Positions 35,165 to 44,152 of a stretch of 64,000 nucleotides of DNA are shown one piece after another. The position numbers and the translations under genes were made by a program. Position 1 is the stretch's first letter. Each line of letters opens with the position of its first letter. The notes beneath the pieces are model-generated. The model made no database searches, was not told the DNA's origin, and saw nothing but the letters and a program-made list of their open reading frames with translations. Source of the DNA: Sutcliffiella horikoshii DSM 8719 (lineage in GTDB: Bacteria; Bacillota; Bacilli; Bacillales; Bacillaceae_I); NCBI GenBank assembly GCA_001648575.1, contig LQXN01000060.1, forward strand, positions 1 to 64,000, in the 5' to 3' direction.

Positions 35165-36391
35165 GTGACGATCATTTCAACATCAGGACGAAACCTGTTC
35201 ATTATGTGGATTGCGAACTTTTTCGTTGCTGCTAGTGCTACCATGATTCTCCCTTTCTTATCTTTATTCATCGAAACGTTCGGGAATTACTCTGATTCCT
35301 ATGTACAGCGCTGGTCCGGCTTTATTTTTGGAATTACCTTTCTTACCGCGTTCTTCGTTTCACCGATTTGGGGAAGAATTGGGGATAAATATGGCTATAA
35401 GCTTATCCTGTTATTAACAGGTACAGGAATAGCAACCAGTATTCTTTTGATGAGTGTGGTGGACTCTGTCCATGGACTGTTTATTTTAAGGATGGTGATG
35501 GGTTTAGCAACCGGCTTCATTCCCACTTCCATGGCACTGATTTCTTCACAGGCACCAAAGGAGATAGCAGGTAAAACTTTAGGAACCTTGCAGACTGGTA
35601 CGGTATCAGGGGGTCTCCTTGGCCCATTGATCGGCGGGATGCTTGCAGACTCATTCGGCTTTGCCTATACATTTTTCCTGACTTCTGCACTTATTTATCT
35701 GGCAGTGATTCTAGTGGCATTCGGCATTAAAGAAAAGAAGAAGAGTTCTACAGATAATAAAGAAAAACAATATACTCGAAAAGAAGTACTGCAATATATT
35801 ATTCAAAAACCTATGTTGCTGAAAATCATGTTCTTATCCATGTTCATTCAAGCCGCCAATTTCAGCATCCAGCCATTGCTGGCTTTATATGTCAATGAGT
35901 TGACTGGCGGTACAGCGGCAAATATTGCCTTGCTTGCAGGATTCGCCTTTTCTGCGACAGGCTTTGGAAGTCTGTTGGCTTCACGTAACTGGGGAAAACT
36001 TGGGGATAATATCGGCCATGATAAGGTCATCGTGATCCTTATGCTGGCAAGCTCCATTCTCTTTATTCCACAGGCACTCGCCACTTCGCTCTGGCAGCTT
36101 GTCCTATTCCGGTTCTTGTTCGGAATGGTGGTGGGTGGACTGATTCCATGCATGACCGCATACATCCGTAATGTTGCTCCGCTATCCATGCAGGGAGAAG
36201 TACTTGGCTACAATGTCAGCTTCCGCTTCCTAGGCAATGTCATCGGGCCGGTCATGGGTGGAGTCATAGCTGGATTTTACGGAATCTCTACCGTTTTCTA
36301 TTTCACTAGTTTTATTTTTCTCTGCTCGGGAGTTCTGCTCCTTTACAGCATCCTTCATGCGGAGAGCGCGAAAAAAACGGCAGAATCATAA
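35165..36391 (+). CDS. yuxJ: MFS transporter YuxJ
   Basis: A 408-residue major facilitator with about 12 transmembrane helices. It has the family loop 2-3 motif GRIGDKYGYKL and the repeated half-transporter motif in the second half (GKLGDNIGHDKVI), plus a motif-C-like GPLIGGMLAD. It resembles B. subtilis YuxJ, a putative multidrug exporter. Start: GTG at 35165 has only an abutting AAAGAAG. An ATT codon at 35174 has AAGGTGA 6 nt upstream and may be the true, non-standard start. Confidence 0.85.
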   Translation: MTIISTSGRNLFIMWIANFFVAASATMILPFLSLFIETFGNYSDSYVQRWSGFIFGITFLTAFFVSPIWGRIGDKYGYKLILLLTGTGIATSILLMSVVDSVHGLFILRMVMGLATGFIPTSMALISSQAPKEIAGKTLGTLQTGTVSGGLLGPLIGGMLADSFGFAYTFFLTSALIYLAVILVAFGIKEKKKSSTDNKEKQYTRKEVLQYIIQKPMLLKIMFLSMFIQAANFSIQPLLALYVNELTGGTAANIALLAGFAFSATGFGSLLASRNWGKLGDNIGHDKVIVILMLASSILFIPQALATSLWQLVLFRFLFGMVVGGLIPCMTAYIRNVAPLSMQGEVLGYNVSFRFLGNVIGPVMGGVIAGFYGISTVFYFTSFIFLCSGVLLLYSILHAESAKKTAES

Positions 36392-36418
36392 AAAAGGCAT
36401 GGTTTCATCGCCTTCCAA

Positions 36419-36451
36419 TTTCCTGTATTCTACAAGTAGAAGGACAGGAAA
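36419..36451 (+). terminator. compound hairpin between yuxJ and the alkD-like gene
   Basis: Outer stem TTTCCTGT/ACAGGAAA and inner stem TTCTAC/GTAGAA with a 2-nt gap. A T7 run follows 12 nt later, overlapping the ribosome binding site region of the next gene (GGGAGG). It could be the yuxJ terminator or a leader structure of the downstream gene. Confidence 0.6.
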
Positions 36452-36469
36452 TATGGGAGGTTTTTTTAT

Positions 36470-37171
36470 ATGTCAGCCATCACAATTGAAAAGTACCAAA
36501 AAGAGTTAGTGGATCTGTTCCACTCAAATGGTGATCCATCAAAGAGAGAAGCCATGGAAAACTATATGCGCAATCAATTTTCATTTTTGGGGATAAAGTC
36601 CCCGGAGCGAAAAACCTTATTAAAAGGATTTCTCGTGGAACATGGCAAACCAGAAATCGAATGGATCAAACAGCTTGTGACATTTTTATATGCGCAGCCT
36701 GAAAGGGAATTCCATTATGCTGCCCTTGCGATGATTGATGTTCATATAAAAGAACTTGACGCTGAATGGCTTCCCTTTGTTGAAGAATTGATCGTTACAA
36801 ATTCCTGGTGGGATACAGTGGATCATCTTGCACCACATCATGCTGGGGCGATCCTGCTGAGGGATAAGAAGGGCATTGTGGATTTTCCTGAGAGGTGGAT
36901 TGGGTCGGATAATTTCTGGCTTCAAAGATCGGCCATACTCTTTCAATTAAAGTATAAAGGGAAAACTGATGCTGAGAAATTGTTTTCATATATAGAGGCG
37001 ACAAAAGCATCTAAGGAATTTTTCGTTCAGAAGGGGATTGGCTGGGCATTAAGAGAGTATTCCAAAACAGCTCCAGAGGATGTGCTACATTTCATTAACA
37101 AAACGGAAGGTTTGGCATCTCTCAGTAAACGTGAGGGATTGAAACATTTGGAACGTATGAAATCGTGTTAG
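36470..37171 (+). CDS. AlkD-family DNA alkylation repair protein
   Basis: A 233-residue all-helical HEAT-like repeat protein of the AlkC/AlkD DNA glycosylase family, which removes positively charged alkylated bases. It has WWDTVDHLAPHHAG, the conserved Trp-Asp active-site region, and WLQRSAILFQLKYK with the conserved Arg. About the expected length (AlkD about 235). The start ATG is preceded by GGGAGG. Confidence 0.85.
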   Translation: MSAITIEKYQKELVDLFHSNGDPSKREAMENYMRNQFSFLGIKSPERKTLLKGFLVEHGKPEIEWIKQLVTFLYAQPEREFHYAALAMIDVHIKELDAEWLPFVEELIVTNSWWDTVDHLAPHHAGAILLRDKKGIVDFPERWIGSDNFWLQRSAILFQLKYKGKTDAEKLFSYIEATKASKEFFVQKGIGWALREYSKTAPEDVLHFINKTEGLASLSKREGLKHLERMKSC

Positions 37172-37199
37172 AACATTGTATTTTCGAACAACTATGACT

Positions 37200-37228
37200 C
37201 CCGGATTTGGAAGGAAAACAAATCCGGG
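37200..37228. other. hairpin between alkD-like gene and yuxO
   Basis: A perfect 10-bp stem CCCGGATTTG/CAAATCCGGG with a 9-nt loop between two convergent genes. No T tract on either strand, so terminator function is unproven. Confidence 0.6.
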
Positions 37229-37235
37229 CGCCAAA

Positions 37236-37625
37236 CTACCTCTTCTTCAAAATTGCCATCGTGCAACGTGAAATACATATCAATGCATCGTCTTCATCAA
37301 CTATCTTAATATCCCAGACCATCGTCGATTTTCCGCGGTGCAACGGAGTTCCGATCGCTTTCACGACTCCTTCCTTTTTTCCCTTCAGATGGTTGGCGTT
37401 AATTTCCAATCCTACACAGATTTCTGTCTCTTTATCAATCAGGTTGAAGGTGCCGATGCTTGCGATCGTTTCTGCCAAGGCAACCGAAGCCCCGCCATGA
37501 AGTAAACCAAATGGTTGGTGTGTCCTTTTATCCACAGGCATCGTGGCTACCGCCCTCTTCTCTGAGAGCTCCACAATCTCAATTCCTAGTTGGTCTATTA
37601 GTGTGTCTTTTAGTTCCAATCTCAT
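37236..37625 (-). CDS. yuxO: hotdog-fold thioesterase YuxO (PaaI family)
   Basis: A 129-residue PaaI/4HBT thioesterase. It shows the family signature HQPFGLLHGGASVALAET with HGG at the active site, and a C-terminal strand ISRCTMAIL. It matches YuxO, related to the hydroxybenzoyl- or dihydroxynaphthoyl-CoA thioesterase group, so it may act on an aromatic or short acyl-CoA. It starts 12 bp after a 29-codon membrane ORF and may be co-transcribed with it. Confidence 0.88.
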   Translation of the reverse strand: MRLELKDTLIDQLGIEIVELSEKRAVATMPVDKRTHQPFGLLHGGASVALAETIASIGTFNLIDKETEICVGLEINANHLKGKKEGVVKAIGTPLHRGKSTMVWDIKIVDEDDALICISRCTMAILKKR

Positions 37626-37637
37626 TTCCTCCTTTGA

Positions 37638-37727
37638 TCATTGCTTATTCTTTAATAATACTATTGCAAAGAGAAAATACACAGAGAATAATACTAAAAT
37701 GGGAATCATTGCTGACCAATTGATCAT
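37638..37727 (-). CDS. 29-residue single-helix membrane peptide
   Basis: ATG at 37727-37725 with a strong AAGGAGGGG 5 nt upstream and TGA at 37640-37638. The product (starts MINWSAMIPILVLFSVYF, ends LLKNKQ) is one hydrophobic helix with a basic end. It lies 12 bp upstream of yuxO on the same strand. The strong ribosome binding site and the clean transmembrane profile support a real small protein. No family recognised. Confidence 0.55.
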   Translation of the reverse strand: MINWSAMIPILVLFSVYFLFAIVLLKNKQ

Positions 37728-37766
37728 CAACACCCCTCCTTTTTACAGAACTCTTTTATCACTTTC

Positions 37767-37790
37767 AAAAAGTCGATATCTGGACTTTTT
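37767..37790. terminator. hairpin with T tract upstream of the small ORF
   Basis: Stem AAAAAGTC/GACTTTTT, 8-nt loop. Followed on the plus strand by TT and on the minus strand by TGAAAG. Possibly a second terminator behind the SIMPL gene. Confidence 0.55.
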
Positions 37791-37837
37791 TTGCTTAAAT
37801 ACACTTCAATTGCAAATGACTCTTTGCAGTGTGTAAA

Positions 37838-37881
37838 AAACAGACCGCCACTCCCAATATGGAAGTCGAAACGGTCTGTTT
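37838..37881 (-). terminator. terminator of SIMPL-domain gene
   Basis: A perfect 10-bp stem AAACAGACCG/CGGTCTGTTT with a 24-nt loop, followed on the minus strand by TTTAC, just past the stop codon. Confidence 0.8.
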
Positions 37882-37883
37882 CT

Positions 37884-38537
37884 TTAATAGATATATTCAA
37901 GGTTAACGGAAGCTGTTATGGTAATTTCCTGAGGTTCAATCGGCGTGCTTGTTTTTTCCTGCACAGCAAAGGAGGCATAGCGTGGCCCGGCAAAAACTTG
38001 TTGATTCACCTCTTCCACCTTGATCGGTACAGAAGAGAGGCACACTTGAAGTGTTACAGCCATTGCCTGGGCTTTCTTTGCTCCATCAACCACCGCAAGT
38101 TGCAGGACATGCCGGTAGATTTCATTGTAGTTGGAAACTTCAAAGGATATGTTCTCAGAAATATTAGCCCCATTTTCAAAGGCAACATCCACAATGGCAC
38201 CTGCTTTTGTAACATCTCTGACAGTAATGCGGAAAATATGCCGGACCTCATAAGCTGATAGGACGGAATTACCTGATGGATCTGTTTCGTAACGAGGAAA
38301 AGAAGTGTAAGAGGATGTTTCAATGTCTGCCTGAGGAATACCTGCTGCAAGTAAAGCTTGGATCATTCTGTTCGCTATTAATCTATTTTCTTCCTGTGCA
38401 CGTTGGACATCAGGATTGGTGGTGACCACTCCCAATTGAAGATAGGCAATATCCGGTTGGACTTCCTTTTTGGCACTGCCCTGGACTATCAGCGTTCGTT
38501 GCAAGATGACCACCATCCCCCATACTTTTTTACTCAT
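37884..38537 (-). CDS. SIMPL-domain (DUF541) protein
   Basis: A 217-residue SIMPL/DUF541 protein, a family of periplasmic or cytosolic oligomers including BP26 and E. coli YggE. Visible landmarks are the start of the domain (LIVQGSAKKEVQPDIAYLQL), the conserved ETSSYTSFPRYE and a C-terminal ITITASVNLEYIY strand. No signal peptide. The start is uncertain: ATG at 38537 has a distant GGAGG, and internal ATG/TTG codons near 38510 have a GGTGG-like site. Confidence 0.8.
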   Translation of the reverse strand: MSKKVWGMVVILQRTLIVQGSAKKEVQPDIAYLQLGVVTTNPDVQRAQEENRLIANRMIQALLAAGIPQADIETSSYTSFPRYETDPSGNSVLSAYEVRHIFRITVRDVTKAGAIVDVAFENGANISENISFEVSNYNEIYRHVLQLAVVDGAKKAQAMAVTLQVCLSSVPIKVEEVNQQVFAGPRYASFAVQEKTSTPIEPQEITITASVNLEYIY

Positions 38538-38567
38538 AGTCTATGAGGAGACCTCCACACATATACA

Positions 38568-39179
38568 TCAACGATATTTCTGGAAGATGAAGGTTGGATC
38601 GTTCTGTTTCTTATACCAGTCATAGGCAAAATATAAGACAATGAAAACAGCCGCCCCCAAGAGCAATTCCATTTTATACAAGACGATAAGTTGAATATGA
38701 TTCCATACAAGGCTCCCTGTAAAGAAGAAAGTCGTCACCCACACAATTGCGGAGGTATAAGCAGCTATGGCAAACTGATAGTATGGCAGTTTCATAAATC
38801 CCGCCAAAAAAGGAACCACATTCCGGACTCCGGGGAGGAAATAGGAGATACATAAGGCAAATACATGATATTTATTTAATAGCTCTTCACCTTTTGCCAA
38901 AGATGCTTCTATCTTTTCGCTTTTCTCAAGTGTTGAGTAAACCCCTTCCCCAAGGCAACGGCCCAATAAGTAACAGGTGGTCAGGCTGGCGATCACCCCT
39001 AAGTAGATGGTGAACAATGCAGGCGTCGTCTGAAGGATACCTTTTTGTGTGATGATGCCTATGGAACTTACTAAAACTTCGTTAGGTACAGGTATCCCGA
39101 ACATACCTAACCATAACCATAGAAATAACCCTATATATCCGTAGTCCTTCATTATGTCCAAAATGATGCTCAGGTCCAT
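38568..39179 (-). CDS. DedA-family membrane protein
   Basis: A 203-residue DedA/VTT-domain protein. Conserved blocks are FGIPVPNEVLVSSIG at the N-terminus, YFLPGVRNVVPFLAGFMKL with the essential Arg, and four to five hydrophobic helices. DedA proteins are implicated in lipid (undecaprenyl phosphate or phospholipid) flipping and membrane homeostasis. The ATG at 39179 has AAGGG 5 nt upstream; an in-frame extension to 39260 has no site. Confidence 0.88.
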   Translation of the reverse strand: MDLSIILDIMKDYGYIGLFLWLWLGMFGIPVPNEVLVSSIGIITQKGILQTTPALFTIYLGVIASLTTCYLLGRCLGEGVYSTLEKSEKIEASLAKGEELLNKYHVFALCISYFLPGVRNVVPFLAGFMKLPYYQFAIAAYTSAIVWVTTFFFTGSLVWNHIQLIVLYKMELLLGAAVFIVLYFAYDWYKKQNDPTFIFQKYR

Positions 39180-39279
39180 ATGATCCCTTCTTTCTGCATA
39201 GAGCCCTACTTGCTCCCATATGCCCATCGAAAAGAATTTTGTTATTGGCTCTTTTCTCAAAGTTTGTTGCTATTCACAG

Positions 39280-39307
39280 GTGAAAAGTCGGAAATTGGAC
39301 TTTTCAC
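39280..39307. other. hairpin upstream of dedA
   Basis: A perfect 10-bp stem GTGAAAAGTC/GACTTTTCAC with an 8-nt loop, about 100 bp upstream of dedA in a 350-bp intergenic region. It could be an operator or leader structure. No T tract follows on either strand. Confidence 0.5.
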
Positions 39308-39533
39308 TACTTACATACTCTTGAATTTGCAAGTAGTATCCATTGAACTACAGGGAAAGAGCACGATAGTAAGTAGTTTAACGAGTTGATCGAAAAATAC
39401 GTAATAGCTGCAAAATAATCGAAAACAACCTTACAATTAGATTCTCAATGTACTGGTTTTATTCCTTTTTTTTCAAAAAGATAAACTAACAAACTAGCTG
39501 CCAATAAATGCAAATGAACAGGAGGCTGAGTAA

Positions 39534-40382
39534 ATGGAGAAAAAAATTGTCATTATTACAGGTGCATCCGGTGGTTTCGGGAAGGAATTTACAAAAAGAT
39601 TTATAGAAGCAGGGTATCATGTTGTCGCGACCGTTAGAAATGAAGCAAAGAAGCCTGTCGTGTTGGAAGGATTATCCCCAGAGGAGGCGGAGCATGTATC
39701 TATTGCTCTATTGGATGTTGCAGACAAAGAGTCTGTGACTGGATTCGGCAGATACCTCCTTGCCCTGGAGCGGGTGGATGTGCTCATCAATAATGCGGGT
39801 TTTGCTGTTGCGGGTTTTGCCGAAGAATTGACTGATGAAGAATATTTGTACCAGTTTGAAACAAACTTTTTCGGAGTAATGAGGGTCACTAACTTGGTCC
39901 TGCCAATAATGAGGAATCAAAAAGAGGGAAGGATCATCAATATAAGCTCGATCAGTGGGTTAATCGGTTTCCCTGGCCTTTCCCCCTATGCCTCCTCTAA
40001 ATATGCATTAGAAGGGTATAGTGAGAGCCTCAGGCTGGAACTGAGGGAGTCCGGCATAGATGTGACCTTAGTTGAACCGGGATCCTTCCAGACAAATATC
40101 TGGTCGACTGGCACTTATATGTCTGAGAAGGCGGGAAAGGATGACTCCCCCTATCATGAGCTTTTTACTAATATGAATAAAAGACTTCAAAAGGATCAAG
40201 AAACATATGGAGATCCGAAAGAGGTCGCAGATTTAGTTGTAAAGATAGCCGTAAGGAAGAAGTCCCCGACTCTTCGTTATACCGTCGGAAACGGTGTAAA
40301 GCTCTCCCTATTGGCAAAAAAACTTCTACCTTGGAAAGCTTGGGAAAGAATCGTCTTAAACCAACTCCGCAAAAAAGAATAA
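39534..40382 (+). CDS. SDR-family oxidoreductase
   Basis: A 282-residue classical short-chain dehydrogenase: cofactor motif TGASGGFGKEF, NNAGFAV, catalytic Ser (NISSISG) and YASSK. Its longer C-terminal region (from about 190) resembles the group annotated as 17-beta-hydroxysteroid-dehydrogenase-like or YusZ-like oxidoreductases. Preceded by AGGAGG. No neighbouring pathway genes, so the substrate cannot be guessed. Confidence 0.85.
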   Translation: MEKKIVIITGASGGFGKEFTKRFIEAGYHVVATVRNEAKKPVVLEGLSPEEAEHVSIALLDVADKESVTGFGRYLLALERVDVLINNAGFAVAGFAEELTDEEYLYQFETNFFGVMRVTNLVLPIMRNQKEGRIINISSISGLIGFPGLSPYASSKYALEGYSESLRLELRESGIDVTLVEPGSFQTNIWSTGTYMSEKAGKDDSPYHELFTNMNKRLQKDQETYGDPKEVADLVVKIAVRKKSPTLRYTVGNGVKLSLLAKKLLPWKAWERIVLNQLRKKE

Positions 40383-40456
40383 ATCTTCCATGACAACTCT
40401 CCATTTTCGAATAATGTACATATGGTACATTACCGAAGAAAAATGGAGGGTTTGTC

Positions 40457-40852
40457 ATGTATTATTATCCATCCACCTATCACCAGCCGGTCTATTATCC
40501 CAGACATGTTTATTTTCCAGTCTACACTCCCATCCCGCCAAGGTCATATGTTCGTGTTTATCCCCCGGTAGACCCGACAGTACTCACGGAGTCAGCCGAA
40601 TCCATGCAACAGTTGATGAAAGAGGCCAGCATCATTCTTCAAAAACTATCAGATTCGAAAGAGTTCGCTTCAGAAGTAATGAGCGCGGCACAGGAAGGAA
40701 ATAAAGAAAAAGTTTCTCAGCTGCTAAAATCAACTGGAGTGCATTCGGGGATAGAAGTGAGTTTTAATCCAGATGGCATTCATCTGGATATGTCATCGGA
40801 AGTTCAGGGAAAAGATTGTTGCCACCTTACCATCACCTTAAGGTGGGGATGA
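40457..40852 (+). CDS. YuzC-like Tyr/Pro-rich protein, possibly spore-associated
   Basis: A 131-residue protein. The N-terminal ~38 residues are strikingly rich in Tyr and Pro (MYYYPSTYHQPVYYPRHVYF), a composition typical of spore coat proteins. The rest is an acidic helical segment and a short beta region. It resembles B. subtilis YuzC by start and length, from memory. Sporulation association is an inference. Its terminator hairpin is duplicated around a reversed family A repeat. Confidence 0.6.
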   Translation: MYYYPSTYHQPVYYPRHVYFPVYTPIPPRSYVRVYPPVDPTVLTESAESMQQLMKEASIILQKLSDSKEFASEVMSAAQEGNKEKVSQLLKSTGVHSGIEVSFNPDGIHLDMSSEVQGKDCCHLTITLRWG

Positions 40853-40855
40853 AAA

Positions 40856-40885
40856 AAAGGATTACAGGGGAATCTGTAATCCTTT
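40856..40885 (+). terminator. terminator hairpin behind the yuzC-like gene, left copy
   Basis: Stem AAAGGATTACA/TGTAATCCTTT, 3 bp after the stop codon. The same hairpin with small loop changes recurs at 41070-41098. Confidence 0.85.
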
Positions 40886-41069
40886 CAGACTTATCACAAA
40901 CGATAAATTGGTTAGGTTTTCTGCGGGAACAGTTAATCTTCGTTACAGGCGCTTCGCTTTCCAGCGGGCGGTCCGTAAGCCTCCTCACTCCGTTGCGGGG
41001 TCTTACCTGTCCCTTCCTCCCGCAGGAGTCTGCGCGCCTTCCACTACGATTAACTTAGGAATTGCGCTT
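40886..41069 (-). mobile_element. family A repeat, reversed and partly decayed
   Basis: A 184-bp insertion between two near-identical terminator hairpins. The A core runs from about 40931 to 41055 in reverse orientation. The left end (TCAGACTTATCACAAAC) is the reverse complement of the usual right end with a few changes; the right end is eroded. Divergence of core, ends and hairpin loops suggests an older insertion. Confidence 0.78.
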
Positions 41070-41098
41070 AAAGGATTACAAGGGAGACTGTAATCCTT
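41070..41098 (-). terminator. terminator hairpin behind GH16 gene, right copy
   Basis: Stem AAGGATTACA/TGTAATCCTT, 14 bp from the stop codon of the convergent glucanase gene. It differs from the left copy at about 2-3 positions, mainly in the loop. Confidence 0.82.
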
Positions 41099-41111
41099 AG
41101 CTTGTCATCTA

Positions 41112-44060
41112 TTATTGATCTGTACCTTCGAGTTGTGCAAGAAAGGCTCTGGCACCTTTTGCTTCAAGCTTCACTTCACGAAAGTCGATGTGATGTTTTT
41201 TCTTAGAAACGCCATCCATCTTGCCTAACAAGAACTTGACTCCCACCTGGGCGTCATCTGGTTGTTCCCATTCGAAGTAATAATTTTGCGGTTTTGGACC
41301 AATTTTCACTTTTTCTTCAAAAAATCTGTGGAAGGATGGGTCCCCGTTATCCACTACAACCTCGATATTTCTAGGGTGATTTGATCTTGTTTCCACCTCA
41401 AGTTCATAGGTTTTGCCTCCTGATAGCTCAAGATTCTCCTGGAAAAATATAATATCCCATGGGTTGGCACCTAAGTCTTCCACGCTAACTGTTGCGTGTT
41501 GGCCCTTTGCTTTTACTTTTGCCTTGGAGGTACCTTCAAACTCTCCTTGGACATGCAGATTCCAATTTTCCAAGCTAGAAGCAAGCTCACCATTTTTAAG
41601 GGGGAACAGCTTCTCTCTTTCCCCTGAAACCTCTACTCTCACATTATCTAAGAAAACTTGGTGCTCTTCACCTGAGATATCTTGACCTGCAATGTTTCCG
41701 AGCAGATATTTGAGGCCGAGCTGTTTATCTTCATCTACAGTTACTTCAAATGTGTGGGTAGTCGTTTCCGAAGTAAGGGAAATCACCTCTGACAAAGTGC
41801 GTTGATACGAACTGTCCTCCAACACAACTTCCATATCCCGTCCTAAGCTTGAAGAAGCTTCGAAAGAAACAAGATAAGTGTATCCACCCTTCAACTGCAG
41901 GCCTTCCTGCATAAAAATGACATCCCATGGGTTCCATCCCACATTTCTTATCGTTGCTACAGCTTTCCCATCCAAAGAATCAAAGTCAGCATCAGAAGGA
42001 CCATCATATATCCCCTGAACATGGCTGTTCCAATCTTCTAGCCCATAGTTAAAGCGACCATTTTTCAAAGGAAAGATCTCTTCATAAGACAAGTTATCGG
42101 CTATTAATTTCTTTCCAAACATCGATACGTTATCCAATGTTATCGACCCTGGATCTCCACCTAATAAAAATATTAACTGAGCCTCCGGATCATCTACAGT
42201 TCCGGGCTGAAAAGTAAATGTTTTGCTTTTGCTTTCTCCGGTTGTAGAGAGGGATATTGTCTCCCACCCCGAATAGTTTTCACTGCCATCTTTACTTACA
42301 ATCGCAACTCTTATTTCCCTTTCTTCTCCTGCATGTGCATCAAAGGTGAGGGAGTATTCATTGTTGCTTTTAATGGAAATCCCTTTTTGGATGAGTTTAA
42401 CGGAATCAGGTGCTCCGTTATCTTTTAATTCCACAGTGAGTATTCTCGTATCCTCTGGAACATTTGCTTGTGCATTCGCACCATTTAGGATAAAATCCCA
42501 ATATGTCATCCGATCCATTCGACCCTGGTCAAAGGTCCCATTATAAATATGGTTACCGTTACGTAGCGGTGGCTTCGTTGCGTCTTCATTGTATGGATCG
42601 GTGGCATCCACTTCCTCAACCTTTACATTACCGATCCAGACAGAACTATTATTCAACCCCATATTAAATTCCAGACGTGCTTTCGCATCAGATTCCGCTT
42701 GCATCTGGTACGTGTATTCATAGCTCTTTAGATCAGGTGTCAGCCCTACCTCATAATTTGGTGAATACAGAGACCATCCCCTCTCTTCTCCGCCGCTTAC
42801 TTTAAGGTTCATATTCCTGTTTGAAGCAGCTTTTGCATCAAAGCTAATTTTGTAAGTTCGACCTACTCCTGCCGGGACTTGCTGTATGAGCTGAATGGAG
42901 TGCGGCTGTGAGCCAGCTTGACTGATATCAATCTTTGCAAATCCTCCCTCCACCGAAGCATTCCCATTTCCGCCAAACTGATTTAAATGAACAAAGTTCC
43001 ACTCATCCTCACTGAACGTTTCTGTCCCATCCTTGATTTCCGTGAATCCGTTTTCAAAACCAGGATCATAAATATAGTTACCATCCATCGGGTCTTTTGA
43101 TCCTTCCGGAAGCTCTTCTTTTTCAAAAACAGGCTCCACTGGCTCCCGGTATTGCTCTTCATCAAGTTCATACACTTTTACATAATCTATTTCCATTTTT
43201 CCCGGAAATTCAGTGGATCCATCTGGATTTCCTCCATACCAGCCACCGATTGCCAGGTTGAGTATCAAATAAAATTCTTGATCAAAAGGGGCTGGATAGG
43301 AATACTTGGTTGCATTGTCCCCATTCACACTGCTCCAATTATTTAAGGTTTGGTACAGTTCACCATTCACATACCATCTAATTTCTCCAGGCTCCCATTC
43401 TACAGAATAGATATTATAATCTGTGATGTCTGATCCTTGAGCAAAATGGTAATCCTTCGCTGTATAAGTATTGTTGGGCCATTGTCCGCCATAGTGTATC
43501 GCTCCGCCTACTTTATCAAGGTGCGCACCTGCCGCCTCCATGATGTCGATTTCACCTGATGCAGCCCAGCCGCCATATTTGTCTTCTTCTGGCATCATCC
43601 AGAATGCGGGCCAATACCCTTGTCCGCCGGGAAGTTTGATTTTCGCCTCAAACTTTCCGTACTTTTGACTGAATTTCCCTTGTGTGTGCACTTTCCCTGA
43701 CGTGTAATTGTATGTGCCATGCTCATCTGATGCAGCCTCATTTTTTCCAGTAAGGACAAGCTTTCCATCCTCAATTATCACATTATCTTCGGAATAATAC
43801 TGAAGCTCTTCATTTCCCCAGCCAGGTACATAGTTGCCATCGGGCTGTACAAACCCATTTCCAGTATCAAAAGACCACTTGGATTGATCCAATTCAGAGC
43901 CTTCAAAATTGTCCTCCCATACTAACTGCCAATCCTTTTCTCCCTCTGCCATCGACTTATTGCCTTCTCCTTTCCCTGTTGCATCATTGGAATATGCCGG
44001 AGAGTACCCCGTTGTAAGTAAGCAAGCTGCCAACATGACCGTGAATCCTTTTTTTAACAC
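41112..44060 (-). CDS. secreted GH16 beta-glucanase with four CBM modules
   Basis: A 982-residue secreted endo-beta-1,3(-1,4)-glucanase (laminarinase type). Signal peptide about 1-24. The GH16 domain (about 43-310) has the catalytic motif GEIDIMEAAG, with E170 nucleophile and E175 acid/base. Four carbohydrate-binding, CBM4/9-like modules follow (about 330-490, 510-660, 670-820 and 823-975). Each starts with an N-G/P-x-F/L-type strand (DPGFENGF; NGTFDQGR; NGRFNYGLEDW; NGELASSLENW). The last two modules are close duplicates. It degrades beta-glucan outside the cell and so feeds the importer and beta-glucosidase encoded upstream. Confidence 0.92.
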   Translation of the reverse strand: MLKKGFTVMLAACLLTTGYSPAYSNDATGKGEGNKSMAEGEKDWQLVWEDNFEGSELDQSKWSFDTGNGFVQPDGNYVPGWGNEELQYYSEDNVIIEDGKLVLTGKNEAASDEHGTYNYTSGKVHTQGKFSQKYGKFEAKIKLPGGQGYWPAFWMMPEEDKYGGWAASGEIDIMEAAGAHLDKVGGAIHYGGQWPNNTYTAKDYHFAQGSDITDYNIYSVEWEPGEIRWYVNGELYQTLNNWSSVNGDNATKYSYPAPFDQEFYLILNLAIGGWYGGNPDGSTEFPGKMEIDYVKVYELDEEQYREPVEPVFEKEELPEGSKDPMDGNYIYDPGFENGFTEIKDGTETFSEDEWNFVHLNQFGGNGNASVEGGFAKIDISQAGSQPHSIQLIQQVPAGVGRTYKISFDAKAASNRNMNLKVSGGEERGWSLYSPNYEVGLTPDLKSYEYTYQMQAESDAKARLEFNMGLNNSSVWIGNVKVEEVDATDPYNEDATKPPLRNGNHIYNGTFDQGRMDRMTYWDFILNGANAQANVPEDTRILTVELKDNGAPDSVKLIQKGISIKSNNEYSLTFDAHAGEEREIRVAIVSKDGSENYSGWETISLSTTGESKSKTFTFQPGTVDDPEAQLIFLLGGDPGSITLDNVSMFGKKLIADNLSYEEIFPLKNGRFNYGLEDWNSHVQGIYDGPSDADFDSLDGKAVATIRNVGWNPWDVIFMQEGLQLKGGYTYLVSFEASSSLGRDMEVVLEDSSYQRTLSEVISLTSETTTHTFEVTVDEDKQLGLKYLLGNIAGQDISGEEHQVFLDNVRVEVSGEREKLFPLKNGELASSLENWNLHVQGEFEGTSKAKVKAKGQHATVSVEDLGANPWDIIFFQENLELSGGKTYELEVETRSNHPRNIEVVVDNGDPSFHRFFEEKVKIGPKPQNYYFEWEQPDDAQVGVKFLLGKMDGVSKKKHHIDFREVKLEAKGARAFLAQLEGTDQ

Positions 44061-44152
44061 ATTTCCTCCTCCTTCACCCTTCTGTATTTTCCTTCCTTAG
44101 AGTTAGCTCATCACCTCCCTAAAGTAATCACCTTCAATCTCCCAATCGAGAA

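Noticed and set aside
40816-41093. ORFs crossing the reversed family A element
   Set aside because: They start in the yuzC-like gene end or inside the repeat and depend on the insertion; no translation signals.
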